Assembly: GCA_014871385.1 (NCBI GenBank)
Contig: CM026431.1
Coordinates: 16,141,651 to 16,205,650, forward strand
Direction: 5' to 3'
From: Ceratodon purpureus
Lineage: Eukaryota > Streptophyta > Bryopsida > Pseudoditrichales > Ditrichaceae
DNA length: 64,000 bases
In this document: one piece after another, positions 1 to 11,600 of the stretch
Numbering within the stretch: position 1 is the first letter of the stretch
Layout of the letters: every line of letters starts with the position of its first letter
Program-made: the position numbers and the translations under genes
The notes under the pieces: generated by a model
Database searches by the model: none
What the model was told of the DNA's origin: nothing
What the model saw: the letters and a program-made list of their open reading frames with translations, nothing else

Positions 1-68
1 TTGCTGGGAGTAGCCTCATAAGTTTACCTGGAAGCAGCTGCAGCAGTAGCAGCCGAAGCTGGAGCTGA

Positions 69-97
69 CACTACTAGCATACTGGTCTTTTCTCACT
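69..97 (+). repeat. Left terminal inverted repeat of the CACTA element
   Basis: Starts CACTACTAGC and pairs with 17656-17684 with 4 mismatches in 29 bp. The preceding TGA (66-68) is the left copy of the target duplication. Confidence 0.92.
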
Positions 98-556
98 GTC
101 AAAATTAGCATAAAGCGACTGAGGCGACGGAAAGAGGACTCTCCGAAGAGATACGCGAACTGCGGGGGAGAGAGAGAGCTGGTCAGTGCTGGGCGTCACA
201 AAACTCCAAGGAGTGGGACCCCGTGATCGCGAACCCCGGGAGCACCCTGCGCTCTGCGATGTACCTGTTTCGAAGGCTCTGCGGAGAGCATTCCAGCGTG
301 GATGCATTCGTACACCGTGGACTTGCCTCGTCAGCGATGAGGATAGCAGAGCTGGGTGAAAGAATCCGGTAAATTTCCTCCGAGGGTCCCAGCCCGCGGG
401 GACCGTCCGATACATTGCGGGGAGGATCTTGGGACCTGCCTTCAGAAGCCCATTTCGGTACCATCCCCTTGATTTCCGGAATGATCGGGCTACGCTTGTT
501 CCCACACGTGGCACAATCCAGGTTAAGACATGTTGAACATTGTGCGGTGGGATATT

Positions 557-750
557 GCCGGGTAATAGGCGGTTATGATGGAGGGTAACATTGAGGTATC
601 AATATGGATATGACCTTCGTTACATGCCCGGGTATAGACAGGTTATGAATGACATAATGATCCGGATATTGGTCTGGATGTGTGTGCGGTCATCTGCCGG
701 GTATTCTGTACGTTTGGGATTAGGTTATGGTCGGGTATGGAGGCGGTTAT
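557..750 (+). repeat. Subterminal repeats of the CACTA element
   Basis: A motif of the form CGGGTA, 6 to 7 bp, GGTTAT recurs at 559-576, 629-646 and 732-750, with a half copy near 696. Short subterminal repeats are typical of CACTA ends, where the TNP1/TNPA-type protein binds. The remaining sequence from 98 to 1712 shows no convincing gene; the ORFs there lack codon bias and recognisable motifs. Confidence 0.55.
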
Positions 751-1712
751 TAGGTCCGGTGAGGCGGATATCAGTCGGACAGTTCCAGGGTTCAATGGCC
801 CTGTTTACGGTTTATTTGTGTGAGAGCTCAAACATATGTTGCCGGTCAATGTGGATGACCTTGTTTATGCGGTTTGATAAACAGGAGGACGTACATGAGT
901 GTGCCGAAGTGTATTTTCCACGGGATTAATACATTAAACTTCCTATTACACATTCAGCACATTTGCAGTGATGACGAACGACATGAAAGAGCGGCATATC
1001 CTGTGCGTCCACATGATTCCAATATCAATTAACCCCAGCATTACAGGAAACAAACCTTGCACGGAGTACTCTTTGTTTCAGCGGTTTTCATTACACACTC
1101 TTTTCCCCAAAAATGTATGGAAAATGAAGGAGACAGGTTCACTTGAGCCCTGCAGTTTAAATTCATATAGAAACACTGTCGGCTAACACTTCATCCGACC
1201 CTAAACTCCTGTAATTTCGTTCCCCGTCGCTTCGATTCAAAACACCGTTCACACACTAACTACATACTGCGGAGAAACCTACATGGGCGTTGCAAACACG
1301 TATTCCGTCTACCCCTGAGAGAGGTTAAAAACTTACAATGCAGCTCGGCGACAGCAAGTACCCGTTACGAACTTCACGGACTCCTCATGTCACATGCCCA
1401 CTCTGCGTCTATTGTGGCGGTGTATCGTTTCCTTCAGATTCGGCTCAACTAGAAATGTGCTGCGACGCAATGGCTACTCACTGCCAACTGTTCAGAACAG
1501 CTCGGCCTGCAAATCTCACAATCCAGCTGCCTTGTCAAGCGACCTGAGCTGCACGGTACGTTACGAGCCCCATATCAGTTGTTAGAACTCGGATCCGGAA
1601 GGCTTACGCCGCTCATGAATTAAAGACCGAATTGTGACTTCGAAGGAAATGAATATTCTCTGCACCATACATTATGTAATACCATATGATGCAACGTTAG
1701 AAAACAAACCTT

Positions 1713-4700
1713 TCAGTTCAACTTGCTGACCTCCACGTAATTGAGATATCTGCTCTGCCACACTATGGTGGCGTCTTCCGAGAAGTCCCCTTTAAGCGCA
1801 TCACCAATGTTCTTAATCCCCTCTCGTTGATGATCTGGGTAGAGAACCTCCGCTGTCGCAAACTCTGGGTACACATGTTCAATCGTTACCTGCTGCATTC
1901 CGTGTACCCAGAGGACGCCCTTCACGTTGGGGACGTCCTTTTTCTTGTACGATCGCCAGTGAGGACCGCACCTTCCCAACGCTATTGTCTTGTTGGGATG
2001 CTCCGGATGTAGTACCCAGACTGCCTTCTTGGGGGTTAGAGGGTCAGACTGCACGTGAGGCCACACATGTTCTTTAGAGCAGTTACATCTATGTAGACAT
2101 GTTTGCATTTCCATGAAGAGTTGGTTGTCCTGTTAAGTTTCCTGTGTCACTCACCATCTCAGCCCTCGGCTTGTTCTCTGACGGTGGGACGTGGTCGATG
2201 AACTTGGATGGTCTCTTCCTCACTCGCTTAGGCCGTTGCACAGTCACTGAGCCTTGAACTGATGGCGATGGCTCCTCCGCAGGTAACGCTGCAGGGAAGA
2301 CTGTTGCCTTATTTCGAGGAACTCGTCCCCTTTTCGCCGGTTTAGGGTTATCTTCTTCGTCCGGCAACTGGGTTGCATCCAACACTGAAACGACATAGAT
2401 GCCGCATGTATCGTTAAATAATTCCCTATGTTGTTTAGAAAGATGAACACGGTAAGACTGCAGTAAGGATGCCACTCGTATTACCTCTTTCCGGAAGACG
2501 CTTCCTTGTCAGCAACTCGGTCTCCGCGGATGTCAACCCGAACGCAGCTTGCAGGCCAGCATCGGGTCCCAACTTCTGAACTGGCGGAGCGTTTGTCGGA
2601 TTTGATACTGTATGGTGTGAGCTATTTGTCGGGTGACTGGACGTAAGGGGGTCGAATGAACTTGCTCTGGGGTCACTGTTCCGGGTTCTGCGATCTTCAG
2701 ACTCAGCGGGACCCTCCACTGCGTACATACGAACATCGAGTGTTAGTGAAGACAAGGATCGAATGAAGACCTCGTCGCTCCGTGGTACCCACGGTTATTG
2801 GCAATTCAGTCGAGCATTGAAAAGCGCTGTGAATAACAAAAAAAATTCCCCAATAAATAGACCTACTTCAGAAAGATGCGTGAGAGGCGCACACCTGGTT
2901 CGGTAAATAATCTTGTGCGTGTGCTTAATTCATCTGTCATACCGGAGGCCGTCCCTGACGGATCACTTGCTCCGGGAATCGATGTGACGTTGACTACACC
3001 AGGGTTCACTGCGACATCTTCATTGTTGTCGACTGGATGAGTTCCTACGTCTCCTAAGGGGAAATTTTGTTGTGCTCCACCCCATCGCTGGCCGACTCCC
3101 GTGGGCATGACGGCATTGATGAGCAGATCTAATTTCTGGTTCACGGTTGCCATGTCCACCTTGTACTGCGACATGTGCGCGTCGACGCCCTCGCGCCAAG
3201 ACAAGATACCGTCCACTGATTTCTTTAGAGCCGTTAGCTCTCTGCCGATTGATCTCGCTGCACTGTCGTTCCTAGGAACCCTGGGCAGATTACCAAGAAC
3301 GTGGCTGGGAGTGCCTCTCTCTTCCGGGTTGTCCTGCTCGTGCAAGTGTCAGAGGAAATACATACTCCCAATCAGAGCTTGCGTTTTATTACAAACCTGA
3401 CGGATCGACTCAGTGGCTAGGTTTGCCGCCGTCACTACTGTGAAAACAGGTGTACCGAATCTCAATTTACTGATTACATGACTTCTTACAACATCAAATT
3501 TTTGGCGCATTGTTACCTGACATGAAGAGTCTCCCTCTTTGGAAGCAGGTGTACTGGAACCACCCCTCTGCAACGACCAAAAGCGAAAACATGTACTTCA
3601 CTTAATTTTGCGTTCTAGAACGGCCGCTGAGTTCTAACTCGACGGGAGAATGTATTTCACAATCAATGGATAAAAAAATGGTCTTACATTGAATTCAGGA
3701 TCGTCTCTTCCGATCGAGTCTGTCAAGTCCACGCAGGGGATCGAGTTCTCGCTGTAGTCGCTGTCGTCCCAAATTAAGTTTTCATCATCTTCATCGACGA
3801 GGGGCTGCACAAGCTCTCGCGGTGGTCAGGTAATTTATATTCGAAATATCATAAGTACTGAATGTAGAAATTCGCGGCCTTAAAGCTCCAGTGAACCCAT
3901 GGAAGATCCTCATTCAGAAAATGAAAGATTCGTCGTTACTATCCTCAGATTGTGCGTGCATGATCCCCTCCACGTGCAAACTCCCTCTTCGTCCGAGAGA
4001 AGAATCTCCCATGGTTAAGGGGAAAAAAATGGAAAAAACTTCACTGACTTACGAGCTGAACTGTGCAACTCTACTCTGCCTTGTCACTATTTAAAATTGA
4101 AAATAAGTGGGGAATACCAGTCGGTGAGGTGGGATAAGGAGGAGAGAGGTTCACTGTGGGGATGAAAAACAATAGGGTGAGAGAGGAGGTTAGCGTGGAC
4201 GCGGGGAGAACAGGTGAAACATATAGGAGTAACTGCAGAGTAGGCTGCTCTCCAACTCGGAAGTGGAGGTGAGGCAAAAAAAGGTGGGGATTCTCTCTGA
4301 TGAATAGGTGTTTCGATGGAGGAACAACACGCGGCCAAGACATTACTGTCCATCTTTTTCCAATCATCACGGGATTTCAAGCAGAAGATGTCCATTACTG
4401 AAATCAAAGACATCTGTGCAAAGCATTGAAGAACGAAGTCTCTACCAAACTTCAATGAAAGTTCACCAGTAAATGAGGGTTAGAAAATACTCTTACATCC
4501 CACGCATCGTCAATTGCAATATTACTGTGGTCCTTCCTCTCGAGGAGTAGTCTCTTCTTCTCTTTCGCTGCGTTACGGGCCTCCTTCATGCGCTTACTCT
4601 CTTCCTCGGCCTCGGCAGATTTCCAATACTTAACAAGGGCTGGAAAATACTTCTGGGGACACCACTTATGCTTCTCCCCGCGTCCTGTTTTAACCCAATG

Positions 4701-5891
4701 TTTACGCCATAAATACCGTGATGTACGTAAGGAGTTTTCTATAAACCACATGATATATCCCGCTCGCAAGGGTGGGTTGAATACAAATCTGCGATCGATG
4801 TCTTCTACTACCACTTTGATGTCAGAGTCCGGATGGTCTCTGAAATGTATAGTGGACATTTTCAGAAACCTTCGGGCAGATGCCCTGAATTGCCGGTGGA
4901 CGAATGGTCGGACGTCCTTCGGAATTCCTCCCTCTGCAGTGCATTGGATCGTCATGGGCCACTGCTGAGATTTCTCTATAAAAGAAGCTTTCCGGGCTCG
5001 TTGAGCTCTTCTCTGAGCTGTCCTCTTGGATTCTTCGTACCGAATGCCCTGGTCCTCCTCTCTCGTCACGTCCACTGGATTGTGAGGTACGATGGGCAAT
5101 GCTTCGAACACCACCTGCTGCTGGCTAACATTTGGGGAGGTCATGTCCGGAGGTGGGAAGTCGAATGGAGATAGCACTGAGGCACCACGCCATCCAGGCC
5201 AAGGGACGGTACTGCCTGGGAGATATGGGGCTTGCGGTATTGGCGGAAGGTCGGAGTGATTGCTGTTATGCATCCTGGAGTCGGATCCCTCAGTGCGAGC
5301 TGTGTGACCGCTACCCTGGCCCTTACTTCCACTAGCGGTGTCTTTGCTCGCACTCCCATCTCCGCCACGGGACCTCGGCAGCTGGCTGGAAATAGGAGAG
5401 CTTAGAGAATGTGATTGACTGGAGTTCTGCTGAATAGCGCGACTGTGACTTAGCGATAGTCGTCGGTAATTCTCCATGGCGCCCGTGGGAGCAAATTGGG
5501 ACATGGAGTTGCGGACGTGAGGCACGGGAACTGAATTGTTCTGGAGTGATGGATGCTGACATCCTTGGTAAAGATATTGCAACTGCGAAGAAGAGTCAAT
5601 CGAAGGAGGAACTGCCCCGGAGTACATCATCTGCGACGCCCACGGGTGCAAGTACGGAGGTCGTTGAGGGTAATTTGAGTTCACTGGCATCTGTCCCGAG
5701 GATGTACTCTTCAAGTTCAAGACCCCGATAACATTGTTTTAGAATCAGGTATATAAAAATGTAAATGCAGCTGCGACGTGCTTATCCACCACGGACTGAG
5801 AAAAATGAACTTAGGACGGATCTGATATACTAATGCGTAAGTGTGTTACCTGTGTCGGGATGTTCGATTGACCGGAGGAAGTGGACGTCAT
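1713..5891 (-). CDS. TNP1-type CACTA accessory protein (En/Spm, Ptta family)
   Basis: A spliced gene that I reconstruct from eight exons with consistent GT-AG phases: 5891-5850, 5708-4497, 3813-3688, 3567-3517, 3333-2895, 2718-2485, 2384-2155 and 2129-1713, about 916 residues. The long second exon has a Pro/Ser/Gln-rich N-terminal half. It then carries the plant Ptta/En/Spm region: a Trp/Tyr-rich segment (RTSRYLWRKHW) followed by YFPALVKYWKS and a charged coiled coil. The last exon holds the TNP1/En/Spm domain (AVWVLHPEHPNKTIALG to IKNIGDALKG). Between them lie an acidic exon, a coiled coil with LINAVMP and a basic KPAKRGR stretch that may be a nuclear localisation signal. In En/Spm this class binds subterminal repeats and assists the transposase. 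The junction from 4497 to 3813 is the least certain; an extra exon near 4413 is possible. The N-terminal ATG exon is a prediction. Confidence 0.75.
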
Positions 5892-6257
5892 TTTCTGGGA
5901 AAGATGTGGAGGTCCGAAATGTTGAGCTCCACCAGAGGATGATAACACCGGGATAAAATTCTGTTAGCCATAACAAACCCCACTGTACAAGGTTAATTCA
6001 ATGACACGTGAAATAGAAAGTGGAAACGAAAAATGAGGAATTCCACAACAGAAAAGTATAGAACATATACAACGTGACAATGAGCCAATATCGGTGGAAG
6101 TGTCACACTATGCAGTGCGACATATGATTATCGAAATACAATGGGCATAACCCGGTACAGGGAGGAGGACAGGATCAAACTCCGAAATCCACTAAGATGA
6201 TTACGACAATGACGTTAGCCGCAGCCGCTCTTGCCTCTCATTCTACAGAATGTGTAT

Positions 6258-6809
6258 CTATTCCTCATCGTCAGTGCCGCTTGTGGACCTCTCTTCGTCC
6301 CAGTCCCAATCTGCGTTAGCCCAGTCCGGGTCGGATTCGGAGTCTGTGTCATGGAACGGATTTTCCCCTGTTGCGGCAACAACCCGATGATCACCCTGAA
6401 TCCACGCTTCTAATCCTAAAGGCCACTCCTTGCTACCTTCAGCGTATACCATCCACCCGACGCACACGCATCTAATATGACACAACATTCTGAATTTATC
6501 GACTGGTGTTTCTCCATTCATTAGCAATGGCCATATTTTGTCCTTCACTATCTCTCGGGGCAGGGAGTCCAAGAAAGTCTCCGCGGGGACATGAGCGGGA
6601 TCGCAATCCGACTCTGGGCCACTACGAGGGCGCTTCCAATCCATCACCCACGGTTTCACCGGCATGCGATGTCTCTTCAGGTACCTGTCCAAGCGGAAGA
6701 TGGCTAACTCGACTACATCTAACATGGTGTGGTGTAAGCCTCCCGGTCCTTCGGCAATCCTTCTTGCGGACATGCGGCTCGGTGACGGTACTCGTGAGTC
6801 CATCGCCAT
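6258..6809 (-). CDS. F-box-like protein carried by the CACTA element
   Basis: Intronless, 183 residues from the ATG at 6809 (a second ATG lies at 6803). The middle of the protein reads FLDSLPREIVKDKIWPLL, then a spacer, then HIRCVCVGWMVYAEG and WPLGLEAWI. This follows the F-box pattern of LP.E(I/V), a hydrophobic helix, and a CV...W box, so it may act as an SCF ubiquitin-ligase adaptor. No Kelch or LRR substrate domain follows; the C-terminus is acidic and Asp/Trp-rich (SDPDWANADWDWDEE). It lies head to head with the plus-strand genes and upstream of the TNP1 gene. F-box proteins are not part of canonical En/Spm machinery, so this is probably a captured host gene or a lineage-specific passenger. 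The family call rests on motif reading only. Confidence 0.6.
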   Translation of the reverse strand: MAMDSRVPSPSRMSARRIAEGPGGLHHTMLDVVELAIFRLDRYLKRHRMPVKPWVMDWKRPRSGPESDCDPAHVPAETFLDSLPREIVKDKIWPLLMNGETPVDKFRMLCHIRCVCVGWMVYAEGSKEWPLGLEAWIQGDHRVVAATGENPFHDTDSESDPDWANADWDWDEERSTSGTDDEE

Positions 6810-7875
6810 TAAACGGCGGGTTGGGGATCTCCGTGCGCGACTTAACAGATGGAACAGTGTCCAAAAAGAAACAGAGAATCTAACGAAACAAACGAGTGCA
6901 GACAACGAACATTGGGTTAGGGAGTGGACCTGAGGTTGGAAGAGAGCGCAGCAATGCGATTGACAGAGGCCGATTAAATGTCTCTCAATAACATTGTGAC
7001 ACAGTTGAGAACCCCAGGGGCAGCCGCCGTCGACGTGAGCCATGGGCGACGACATCTCATCCCTAAACCCTAGAGCCTTGCAAGAAAGTGGAAATCCCCC
7101 CCGATGAGTAAGACAAGAGCGCCCACAACTCTCCCGATCACGGCGCTCTGAACCATTACTGCTGCTGGTCTGCAAATCAGATAAAAACGGGACGGTATGC
7201 TAAATATCACCATACTGTCCGCCATCGTGGTGCATGTGGTGGAGAGTGGGAACTCCGTCTCAGAGGAGGTATCTTCAGCATCATAGCTATCCTAGGTTTA
7301 ATGGTGGAAGTCCTCACTCATGGACGTCGTGGATGGGTTTCCGAAGTGACGCCGTGTCGATGATTACTAGAAACTAACCAATATACCCGGTTGTTTACCT
7401 GACAAGGCCGACCAGGTACAAACCGAACTTCCCCACTTAGAAATAGATAATATAGATCAAAAGCAGCTTTCGCGAGAATCCCTCAGATGACGGCGCCTAT
7501 CATTGGTTGGATGGGCCGAGGGTCGGGGATTGAAGGAGCCTCGTCGCTGAAGGTCATCCTCGGACGATGGCACCAAGAGACTAAGGTACTCTGGTTACGC
7601 ACTACGGGAGGTTTGGAATGGTCTATAGGTGCATGGGAAGACATAGAATATTTCTATTGCAACGCTGTTCAGGTGGGGACGTTCCCTTCAAGAGAGCACA
7701 TGCGTTCCCGCTCACCGATGTACTCTGCTTTCCTTGTTGCGCTGTTGCGTTCCGGAAGAGTGTACTGCAGACGCACACCCAACACTCCTAATTAGGGTTT
7801 ACAGAGTAACGGACAATTTCTGAGGTGCTTACTCTGATCGTGGTGTGGTTGAAGTGGATAGAGAGTACTGAGAGG
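6810..7875. promoter_or_regulatory. Divergent intergenic region inside the CACTA element
   Basis: This kilobase separates the minus-strand F-box and TNP1 genes from the plus-strand genes, so promoters for both directions probably lie here. An ORF of 102 codons at 7487-7795 (plus) starts with ATG but has no recognisable motif, and I do not call it a gene. No clear TATA box can be assigned without transcript data. Confidence 0.3.
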
Positions 7876-8364
7876 ATGCATCGAGAGGATTTGGAATATA
7901 GCTCTGATTACGGAACAGATTCGTTACGCGTTGACCGATTTGGTGGGGCACCAAGTCTGTTAGAGAGCGCAATCCGGGTGTATGAGTTAGGAGTGCTCGG
8001 TCCTCGTCACGTCTGCATTGAGTTCTGCGATTGCAGTTCGTGTAGGAAACTTAGGTGGTTTAATAATCCGAAATGCAACTGCGCTCTCGGGAAAATGTGG
8101 GGAAAGTATTTCACCTTGGATGGAGCGATGCGGGTGAAGTGGTTGCGTTGCAGGTGCAATACACTCTCGTCATTGGCGACGTCGGCCTCTCTATTCTGCA
8201 AGTGTCTTTTACTACTCCCTACGCAGGAATACAATCCGTCGGAAGGTAGTACACGTCCCGAAGAATACGAAGAGCCTTCTGCAGAAGTCTCTAGCTCTGA
8301 TTTTCCAGCGGACTTGGTTCGGATTGAATTCGACGGCTTGGAGGAGGTGTATCGCCTTGGATAG
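7876..8364 (+). CDS. Small Cys-rich ORF of unknown function in the CACTA element
   Basis: An uninterrupted 162-residue ORF from the ATG at 7876. The middle has clustered cysteines: HVCIEFCDCSSC, then KCNCALG, then LRCRCN and FCKC. This spacing could bind zinc. The tail is acidic and Ser/Glu-rich. It lies 248 bp upstream of the TNP2 start on the same strand. I do not recognise a family. It could be a real passenger gene, an exon of something larger, or chance; the cysteine clustering and length argue mildly for a real protein. Confidence 0.4.
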   Translation: MHREDLEYSSDYGTDSLRVDRFGGAPSLLESAIRVYELGVLGPRHVCIEFCDCSSCRKLRWFNNPKCNCALGKMWGKYFTLDGAMRVKWLRCRCNTLSSLATSASLFCKCLLLLPTQEYNPSEGSTRPEEYEEPSAEVSSSDFPADLVRIEFDGLEEVYRLG

Positions 8365-8612
8365 GACCAATGCTGGTCAGAATAGTTCTGCACAGAAAAG
8401 GGGATTTCGCTCAGACGCTTACATTTGTTGGGTTTGCGAGGTGAAGCATTTAGGTATGCTGCCATTCCTTGACCCGTTGGGCACCAATTGTGATTAAGGA
8501 GTTTTCGGTGGGTAGAAAGTGCTTAATTACGTAGTTACCGTGATGTACATGGCTGTTCATTGACAGTGCGTGAGTCTGAAGAACCGCTGTCGTCGTTCTT
8601 CATGTTCTTAGA

Positions 8613-11600
8613 ATGGAAGAGGGCATTCGAAGGAATCCACCGGGGGAGGCTCGCATCCTGTCTCGGAGAGCGAAATTACTCAGGCGGGAGTTGGCGTACG
8701 CGAGGCGGATGAGTTGGACGAAACTGCCATGTCCATGTCAAATCCACATGCGGGAGGCGGAACTCACTCTCGACTCATACCGGAGATGCCTGAGGGATAA
8801 TGGAAGGCATGTGTGGTTCTATGGAAGGACAGAGGTATGTCTCATATTTTCCTTCGTGTGTTGATGTGGTGCTCATATGTAAGATTAACCACGACAACTC
8901 AGGAACTCGAATTCTGAAAATTCACTTAGAGCCTTCACCTTCCATGCACAGTAGAAGAACACAATACCGATTGGTTGATGCTATGAATTGGGATATCGCA
9001 TGTCATGAAGCACCTCCTGCCTAACAGTCGAAGATGTTCTGTTGTACCAGGGATACGAGGACGACGACTCCGACGTCGAGTGGGAGGACCACATTACGTG
9101 GTACTATGGAGCGCAGGCGAGAATGCGTCCAAACGCACTACGGCGGAGGGATTTAGACCCGGGGATTGATGTGACGCAGATGGTAGTCGAAGCTCATGAT
9201 ATCGTGGACAGAATTCATGAAGAGGTGATGGTGGACCAGGTTCATGCTGGAGAGCATCCGAGAGGAGATCCGCACCAACAGAGATTTCCGAATGGAGTCA
9301 GCGACGACTTAGGGCAGGAGAACAGAGCATCACCCGTAGGAGCAGGTCGGGGTGGGGGGATTCCTAGTCCGGAGAGAAGCAGTGACTCGGCAATCCCCTT
9401 ACGCGAGGAAGGTAATGCAGCAGGTGAAGACGGCCGTGACATCTCCGATGCACCGTCAGTCGACGTTTCTGATGATAGCTCTGGAGACGAGGGGGCGCAC
9501 CAGTGGGGAGACTCTGACGACGAGACAGACGCTTCCATCGCGGCCCTAGAGGAGGCAGCGACTACTCCCTTGTTCCCAGGATCAGAATACTCTAGCATGG
9601 GAACGACGTATGTGCTTCTAAGTAGTGGAAAGCTGCACGGCTGTTCCGACGTCTACCTGGATGAGCTATTCCGGACCTTAAGCACTACCATTCTTCCTAA
9701 GCCGAATACCTTACCCAAGACTTACAGAGAGGCATCCGAGTACTTGAGGAAGTTGGGCCACACTTACAAGTCAATCGACTCCTGCCCCAACAATTGTTGC
9801 CTGTATCGGAAGGACCTGAAGGACGCTCGTGTTTGTCCACATTGCAGGGCTCCGAGAAAAAGAAGAGCAGGGAGATCAGAAGTGCCGTTCAAGGTTACGA
9901 GGGCCTTCCCTCTTACTCCGCGACTCAAACGGATGTTTCGAAGTGCTCTTCAGGCAGCTGCAATGACATGGTGGGCGACCCTCGCAGTCACGGACGGTGT
10001 GATGTCTCATGTCTCTCACTCAGCGCAATGGAAGTGGATCTCGGAGAGATTTCATGCAGAGTTTGGCCATGACGATAGAAACGTGCGAATGGCTCTTGTT
10101 ACAGATGGATTCAACCCCCACGCAGACAAGAGGAGTACTTACTCTATATGGCCTATTCTCCTCATGAACTACAACATTGCACCGTGGCTTACGACGAAGA
10201 ATTATTTTATTATGTTGGGGATCCTAATCCCGGGTCCTAAATCCGTAACAGCTGATTACTTCGATATCTATATGGAGCCACTGATTGAAGAACTCTTACA
10301 TCTTTGGGAAGAAGGGGTGTACTGCATGGATGTCGCCCGTTATAAGGAGTCGTCTCATTTCATATTGAAGGCGATGATCATCTGGACAATTGGCGACTTC
10401 CCAGCCTACGGCGTTTTAGCTGGTTGCACAACCAATGGGTTCGTTGGCTGCCCAGTGTGCGGGGAGGGCTTTAGATCACGGCGTTCTAAGGTTTTACACA
10501 AGAACGTCTTCTGTGGATGTGCCCGCAGGTTCCTTGTTAGGGCAGACCATCCCTTCAGGGGCGACAGTTCAAACTTCATAGATGAGGAGCACCGAGTGGC
10601 CCCTACTCCCGTTACCGGAAGTGAAGCATTGCAGAGGGGAGAGGAGCGTGTCAGGTGGCTTAGAGAGTATGGAAGACCGAAGGAAAATGACCCCGTCAGA
10701 AGGCACGGCATCAAGCGAGTTTCCTCACTATATAGGCTTCCTTACTGGAAGGTAAGAGTGCCACTGAGCCGCCCCTGATCCTTGTTTACAGTCTGCACAT
10801 GTTGTCTTCGACGTCTCGATATTGTGTGGCTCCAGTGGCTTCATGTCATGATCACTTGGGACTCTATGTCTAGACGTCGGGGTGATGTAGCTGTCTTAAC
10901 ATATGTCATTGAAGTTTAGCCCAGCCTTTTTTTTCGGTGTCGATAAACTTGCTGGTGAATGGGGTTCGAACTACCAGGCTCTGTCCACCGGGACTTCTAA
11001 CCATTCATTTAGCGTATGTTGTTCTCTTAGATAGCGTATAATGACTGCTGGAATTGGATTATATGATCATGCTGTTCGACGACATGAATTGCACATGTCG
11101 ATGCTCACCTGCGCATGATCTGGTACTGTGTGACCAGATGAATATGTAGCAGACTATGTTTCTCGGTGCAATGGTCAGTCGTGCTTGCTGATCCCCCATT
11201 CTTATATTTTCAGCTGAAGTCTCACAACTTTCTTCATGGTGCTGTGAATAGGAACTTCCAGTTAGGCACACACTCGACGTCATGCATGTGGAAAAGAATA
11301 TAGCGGTTACAATTACTGGATTTTTACTCGGTGAAGAAGACACGATAGCCGTGCGAAAGGACCTACAGGATCAAGGGGTCATGCCTAGTCTGCATCTTGT
11401 GCGGGATGAGTTAACCGATAGCTACCTGATGCCGCAGGCACCCTACGTTCTTAGCCCCGGTGAGAAACGACGAGTCCTACAGACGATCAAGAATGTTCAA
11501 ACACCGACTGGTCACTGTTCGAACTTGTCGAAGGTAGTTAACTTGGATAAAGGGAAGTTCCAGTTCATGAAAAGCCACGACTGGCATGTTGTTCTAGAGG

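Noticed and set aside
74..514. Minus-strand ORF of 146 codons at the CACTA left end
   Set aside because: It overlaps the terminal inverted repeat, is rich in Arg/Ser with no motif, and lies where subterminal DNA is normally non-coding.
9042..9050. Start of TNP2 at 9042
   Set aside because: The codon there is TTG, and CAG at 9048-9050 is a splice acceptor. The exon 8613-8834 joins it in phase and supplies the conserved N-terminal motif.
9242..9598. Minus-strand ORF of 118 codons inside the TNP2 gene
   Set aside because: Antisense of the acidic Glu/Asp/Ser-rich part of TNP2, which reads as Ser/Pro-rich on the other strand.
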